Part shown: piece after piece, positions 5,627-8,209 of the stretch
Numbering within the stretch: position 1 is the stretch's first letter
Layout of the letters: every line of letters starts with the position of its first letter
NCBI GenBank assembly: GCA_022848835.1
Contig: JAJISG010000138.1
Coordinates: 1 to 8,209 of the forward strand
Direction: 5' to 3'
DNA length: 8,209 nt
From: Thermoplasmatota archaeon
GTDB taxonomy: Archaea; Thermoplasmatota; Thermoplasmata; RBG-16-68-12; JAJISG01
Notes under the pieces: model-generated
Seen by the model: only the letters and a program-made list of their open reading frames with translations
Database searches by the model: none
Told to the model about the DNA's origin: nothing
Made by a program: the position numbers and the translations under genes

Positions 5627-7996
5627 ATGGCTGGCGAGGTCGTTATTGCAGACAAACCCGCAGAGGCCCCTGTCCGAATAGAGCTGAGCCGGGACCTGCG
5701 ACTTTTCGACATTACCATGATCGGCATAGGGGCCATGATTGGGGCCGGGATTTTTGTCTTAGCAGGCAGCGCCGCCAGGGTGGCTGGGCCCGCAGCCGTT
5801 CTCGTCTTCGGTTTCAATGGCATCGTCACACTGATAACGGCCTTCAGCTATGCAGAATTGGGCTCCGCCTACCCGGCGGCAGGTGGGAGCTATCTGTGGG
5901 CCAGGGAGGGGCTGCCTCCTCCCGCGGGTTTCATGAGCGGCTGGCTCTCCTGGATCGCCGCCATAATAGCCTGCAGTCTGTATGCGGCCGTCTTTGCCAG
6001 CTTCGTCTACTTCACCCTGGACTGGTATGGCATCTCAGGGACTCTCTTGCCAGCGGGGTTCGCCATAGCTGGCCTGGTGATTCCCTTCACAAAGCTCGTC
6101 ACCATTGCCGTCATCGTCTTCTTCGTTTTCGTGAACTACGCGGGGGTTCAGACAACTGGCAAGACAGAGAGCATCATCACGATTGCAAAAATCCTGGTTC
6201 TCGGCATTTTCATTGCTCTAGGCGCAAACGCCATGATTCAGGATCCGACGGTTGGCAGCAGGTTCTTCACGCAGTTCATTCCACGGGAGACCGGGGTGGC
6301 GGGCATCCTCCTGGCCATGGGCCTCACATTCATAGCCTTCGAAGGCTACGAGATCATCGCCCAGTCGGGGGAGGAGGCTAAGAACCCTAAGAGGAACATC
6401 CCGCGGGCAATCTTCATATCAATCTTGGTGGTCGTCATCATCTACATTCTGACATTCGTCGTGGCCATTGGCATAGTGGACGTGACTCCCGACTGCGGGG
6501 AGGCGTGGCGGTGTCTTGGTGCGGGAGAACCAGAGCTGGCCATGATCATGTCCGCCATAGATCGTTTCGGACCGTTGGGCCTCGTCATCATGGTGTCCGG
6601 AGGCCTCCTAGCTGCGGTTTCGGCCTTGAACGCCACGATTTACTCCTCCTCCAGGGTGAGTTTCGCCATGGGGAGGGATGGGAATCTGCCCAGGGCGCTG
6701 GGTAAAGTTCACCCGAAGAGGAAAACGCCAGCAAACGCCGTGGCCATGAGTGGTGTCCTCATAGTGATTTTCGCGGTTTTACTGCCGATAGAGCAGATAG
6801 CCGCTTCGGCCAGCGTTATCTTTCTCCTTCTGTTTGCCATGGCAAACATGAGCCTCCTAGCGCTGCGGAGGAAGAGGCCAGACCTGGAGAGGGGCTTCCA
6901 CGTCCCCCTGTACCCCGTCATGCCCATCATCGGGATAGTGGCCAACCTCGCTCTTGCCGTCTACATATGGAACTTCCCCGGTCGGCCCGGTGAGTTGGGC
7001 CCCGGTCAGATAGCCTGGTATGTGGCGATTCTATGGCTCAGTATTGGCCTGGCATATCACTTCTTCAGGGGGGGCCGCGAAGAGATCGAGAAGGCGGCCC
7101 CTGTGAGGCGAGAAATCCTCGAGGTCATCGCCACTCCATTCAGAAGGGCCGCTAAGGTTGGGAGAAGGGTCCTGGTCCCCCTGAGGGATCCAAAGAACCT
7201 GAAGATGGTGAGGTTAGCGGCCCAGGTCGCCAAGGAGAGGGAGGCTGAGCTCATCATTCTCCATGTCATAGAGGTCCCCCGCGCCCTCCCTCCGAAGTCC
7301 ATCAGGTTTGGCTATGTGGACGACCGGATCAAAGCCCTGAAACCGGCCCAGGAGCTAGCCAGGGAGCTGGGTGTGGAGGTCTCCGTCATCGTGAAGATAG
7401 TCCACAGAGTCTACGACACCATCCTTGAGACCGTGGTCCAGGAGGAGGTTGAGGCCCTCGTTCTGGGCTGGCGAGGTGAGAGGCCCGCTCGCGGGGGTCG
7501 CATCCTAGGAAGCAATATCGACTTCCTGGTACAGAGGGCGAAGTGCGACGTTGTTGTATTCAAGTCGTTGGGAATTAAGGAGAAGTTGGAGAGAATCACG
7601 CTGCTTGCGGGTCACGCCTGGCACGTGCTCTACGCAGCCAGGGTTGCGGCCCTCCTAGCCAAGGAGCACGATGCTCAGGTCACAATCCTCAGTGTGATTC
7701 CCCACAAAGCGGTGGAAGAGGCGACAATAAAGGACGCCCACAGGCTCATGAAGGTGTTCGAGGAGCTGGAGGTCCCGCACGACCACAAGATCGTCTACTC
7801 GCCATCGACGGTGGAGGCGGTTGCCAAGGAGGCCGCCAAGTCTGACCTCCTGGTCATGGGTGCTAGCCCGACCTGGGCCCTCACGAAGTTCGCCTTCGGC
7901 GCCTTGGAGGACAGAATCGCCAAGAAGGTCTCCACTCCAGTCCTCATGCTCAGAAAGTCGGCCGCGACGCCTAAACTTGAAGAGAGAGAAGCTTGA
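5627..7996 (+). CDS. APC-family amino-acid permease fused to two universal-stress-protein domains
   Basis: A 789-residue membrane protein. Residues 20-480 form an amino acid-polyamine-organocation permease with the helix-1 signature GIGAMIGAGIF (33-43), the FEGYE...EEAKNPKRNIPRA segment at 238-261, and about twelve hydrophobic helices. Lys188 in helix 5 (TIAKILVLGIF) may match the lysine that replaces the Na+ site in the proton-coupled ApcT transporter (inferred alignment). The loop at 285-302 holds Cys290 and Cys296, which could form an external disulfide. After a basic linker, USP domain 1 spans about 513-647 (RVLVPLRDP to DVVVFKS) with a near-standard nucleotide motif GWRG plus GS at 614-629. 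USP domain 2 spans about 656-776 but has MGASP without the second glycine, so it is probably not an ATP binder. USP domains on transporters are thought to sense nucleotides or stress. The substrate cannot be read from sequence. It overlaps the MscS gene by 26 bp, tail to tail. Confidence 0.95.
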   Translation: MAGEVVIADKPAEAPVRIELSRDLRLFDITMIGIGAMIGAGIFVLAGSAARVAGPAAVLVFGFNGIVTLITAFSYAELGSAYPAAGGSYLWAREGLPPPAGFMSGWLSWIAAIIACSLYAAVFASFVYFTLDWYGISGTLLPAGFAIAGLVIPFTKLVTIAVIVFFVFVNYAGVQTTGKTESIITIAKILVLGIFIALGANAMIQDPTVGSRFFTQFIPRETGVAGILLAMGLTFIAFEGYEIIAQSGEEAKNPKRNIPRAIFISILVVVIIYILTFVVAIGIVDVTPDCGEAWRCLGAGEPELAMIMSAIDRFGPLGLVIMVSGGLLAAVSALNATIYSSSRVSFAMGRDGNLPRALGKVHPKRKTPANAVAMSGVLIVIFAVLLPIEQIAASASVIFLLLFAMANMSLLALRRKRPDLERGFHVPLYPVMPIIGIVANLALAVYIWNFPGRPGELGPGQIAWYVAILWLSIGLAYHFFRGGREEIEKAAPVRREILEVIATPFRRAAKVGRRVLVPLRDPKNLKMVRLAAQVAKEREAELIILHVIEVPRALPPKSIRFGYVDDRIKALKPAQELARELGVEVSVIVKIVHRVYDTILETVVQEEVEALVLGWRGERPARGGRILGSNIDFLVQRAKCDVVVFKSLGIKEKLERITLLAGHAWHVLYAARVAALLAKEHDAQVTILSVIPHKAVEEATIKDAHRLMKVFEELEVPHDHKIVYSPSTVEAVAKEAAKSDLLVMGASPTWALTKFAFGALEDRIAKKVSTPVLMLRKSAATPKLEEREA

Positions 7997-8209
7997 ATCC
8001 CTCCTCGTGGAAGAGCTCCTGGGCCCTGGCGATCAGGTCACTCCTGGTTCTCTTCATCTCCTTGGGGTCGGATACGTAAGCCCAGAGCTCGTAGCTGACA
8101 GTGTCCCCATCGATCTTCCGAGCGAAGACATGTGGCTGGGGATCACTGATGATGCCCTCCGTCTTCTTAGCCGCCTCCGTTAGGAGGCTCTCCACCTTCC
8201 AGTGAGGGG
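7971..8209 (-). CDS. Small-conductance mechanosensitive channel (MscS family), C-terminal fragment
   Basis: Only the last 78 residues are in the window; the frame remains open through the right edge, so the start lies outside. The GTG at 8193-8195 is internal. The sequence KVESLLTEAAKKTEGIISDP, then YELWAYVSDP and RARAQ-like SDLIARAQELFHEEGFKL, follows the cytosolic alpha-beta domain of MscS channels, where the consensus runs: EAA...V.GVL.DP.P, ..YELR.YV.DP, R..L...I...F...GI.IP. MscS channels release solutes during osmotic downshock. The usual ending GIEIPFPQ is replaced by GFKLLSLQV, a short variant terminus formed where the gene overlaps the end of the permease. Regulation and the membrane part cannot be seen. 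Confidence 0.85.
   Translation of the reverse strand, partial: PHWKVESLLTEAAKKTEGIISDPQPHVFARKIDGDTVSYELWAYVSDPKEMKRTRSDLIARAQELFHEEGFKLLSLQV

Noticed and set aside
5896..6381. A 161-codon plus-strand frame inside the permease
   Set aside because: It is an out-of-frame reading of the permease helices, full of His/Arg/Gly.
1..8209. A novel multi-gene defence or mobile system
   Set aside because: Every gene is a recognisable housekeeping or membrane protein family, and no integrase, transposase, toxin-antitoxin pair, CRISPR repeat or flanking direct repeats were seen.

Overview
This window is almost certainly archaeal. It carries the large subunit of the archaea-specific family D DNA polymerase (DP2), TATA-box promoters about 25-27 bp upstream of likely transcription starts (including one gene that looks leaderless), an archaeal-type A24 prepilin peptidase, and a free-standing 5S rRNA gene. 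DP2 argues against the Crenarchaeota/Thermoproteota core orders. A 5S gene unlinked to 16S/23S occurs in Thermoplasmata among others, so a GC-rich Thermoplasmatota or related euryarchaeal lineage is my best guess (inference, not proven).

Layout from left to right. 1-1747 (minus): the N-terminal half of DP2, running off the left edge. 1748-1855: a short divergent promoter region. 1856-2191 (plus): a single-domain thioredoxin-like protein with a WCGFC active site. About 2248-2419 (minus): a 5S rRNA gene that appears to carry a 45-nt expansion segment, with its own TATA box and a 14-bp palindrome in the promoter. 2472-4475 (minus): a complete membrane-bound ion-pumping pyrophosphatase. 4550-5458 (minus): an A24 aspartic prepilin/prearchaellin peptidase. 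5459-5626: a divergent promoter region. 5627-7996 (plus): an APC-family amino-acid permease fused to two universal-stress-protein domains. 7971-8209 (minus): the C-terminal end of a small-conductance mechanosensitive channel (MscS), running off the right edge and overlapping the permease tail to tail.

No single operon is visible. The genes look like mostly individually transcribed housekeeping units: replication (DP2), translation (5S), redox (thioredoxin), membrane energetics (pyrophosphatase), surface-filament maturation (A24 peptidase) and solute or osmotic homeostasis (APC-USP transporter, MscS). I see no tRNA, CRISPR array, insertion sequence, prophage gene or multi-gene defence system. 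The most unusual element is the expanded 5S rRNA. No gap between genes exceeds about 170 bases.
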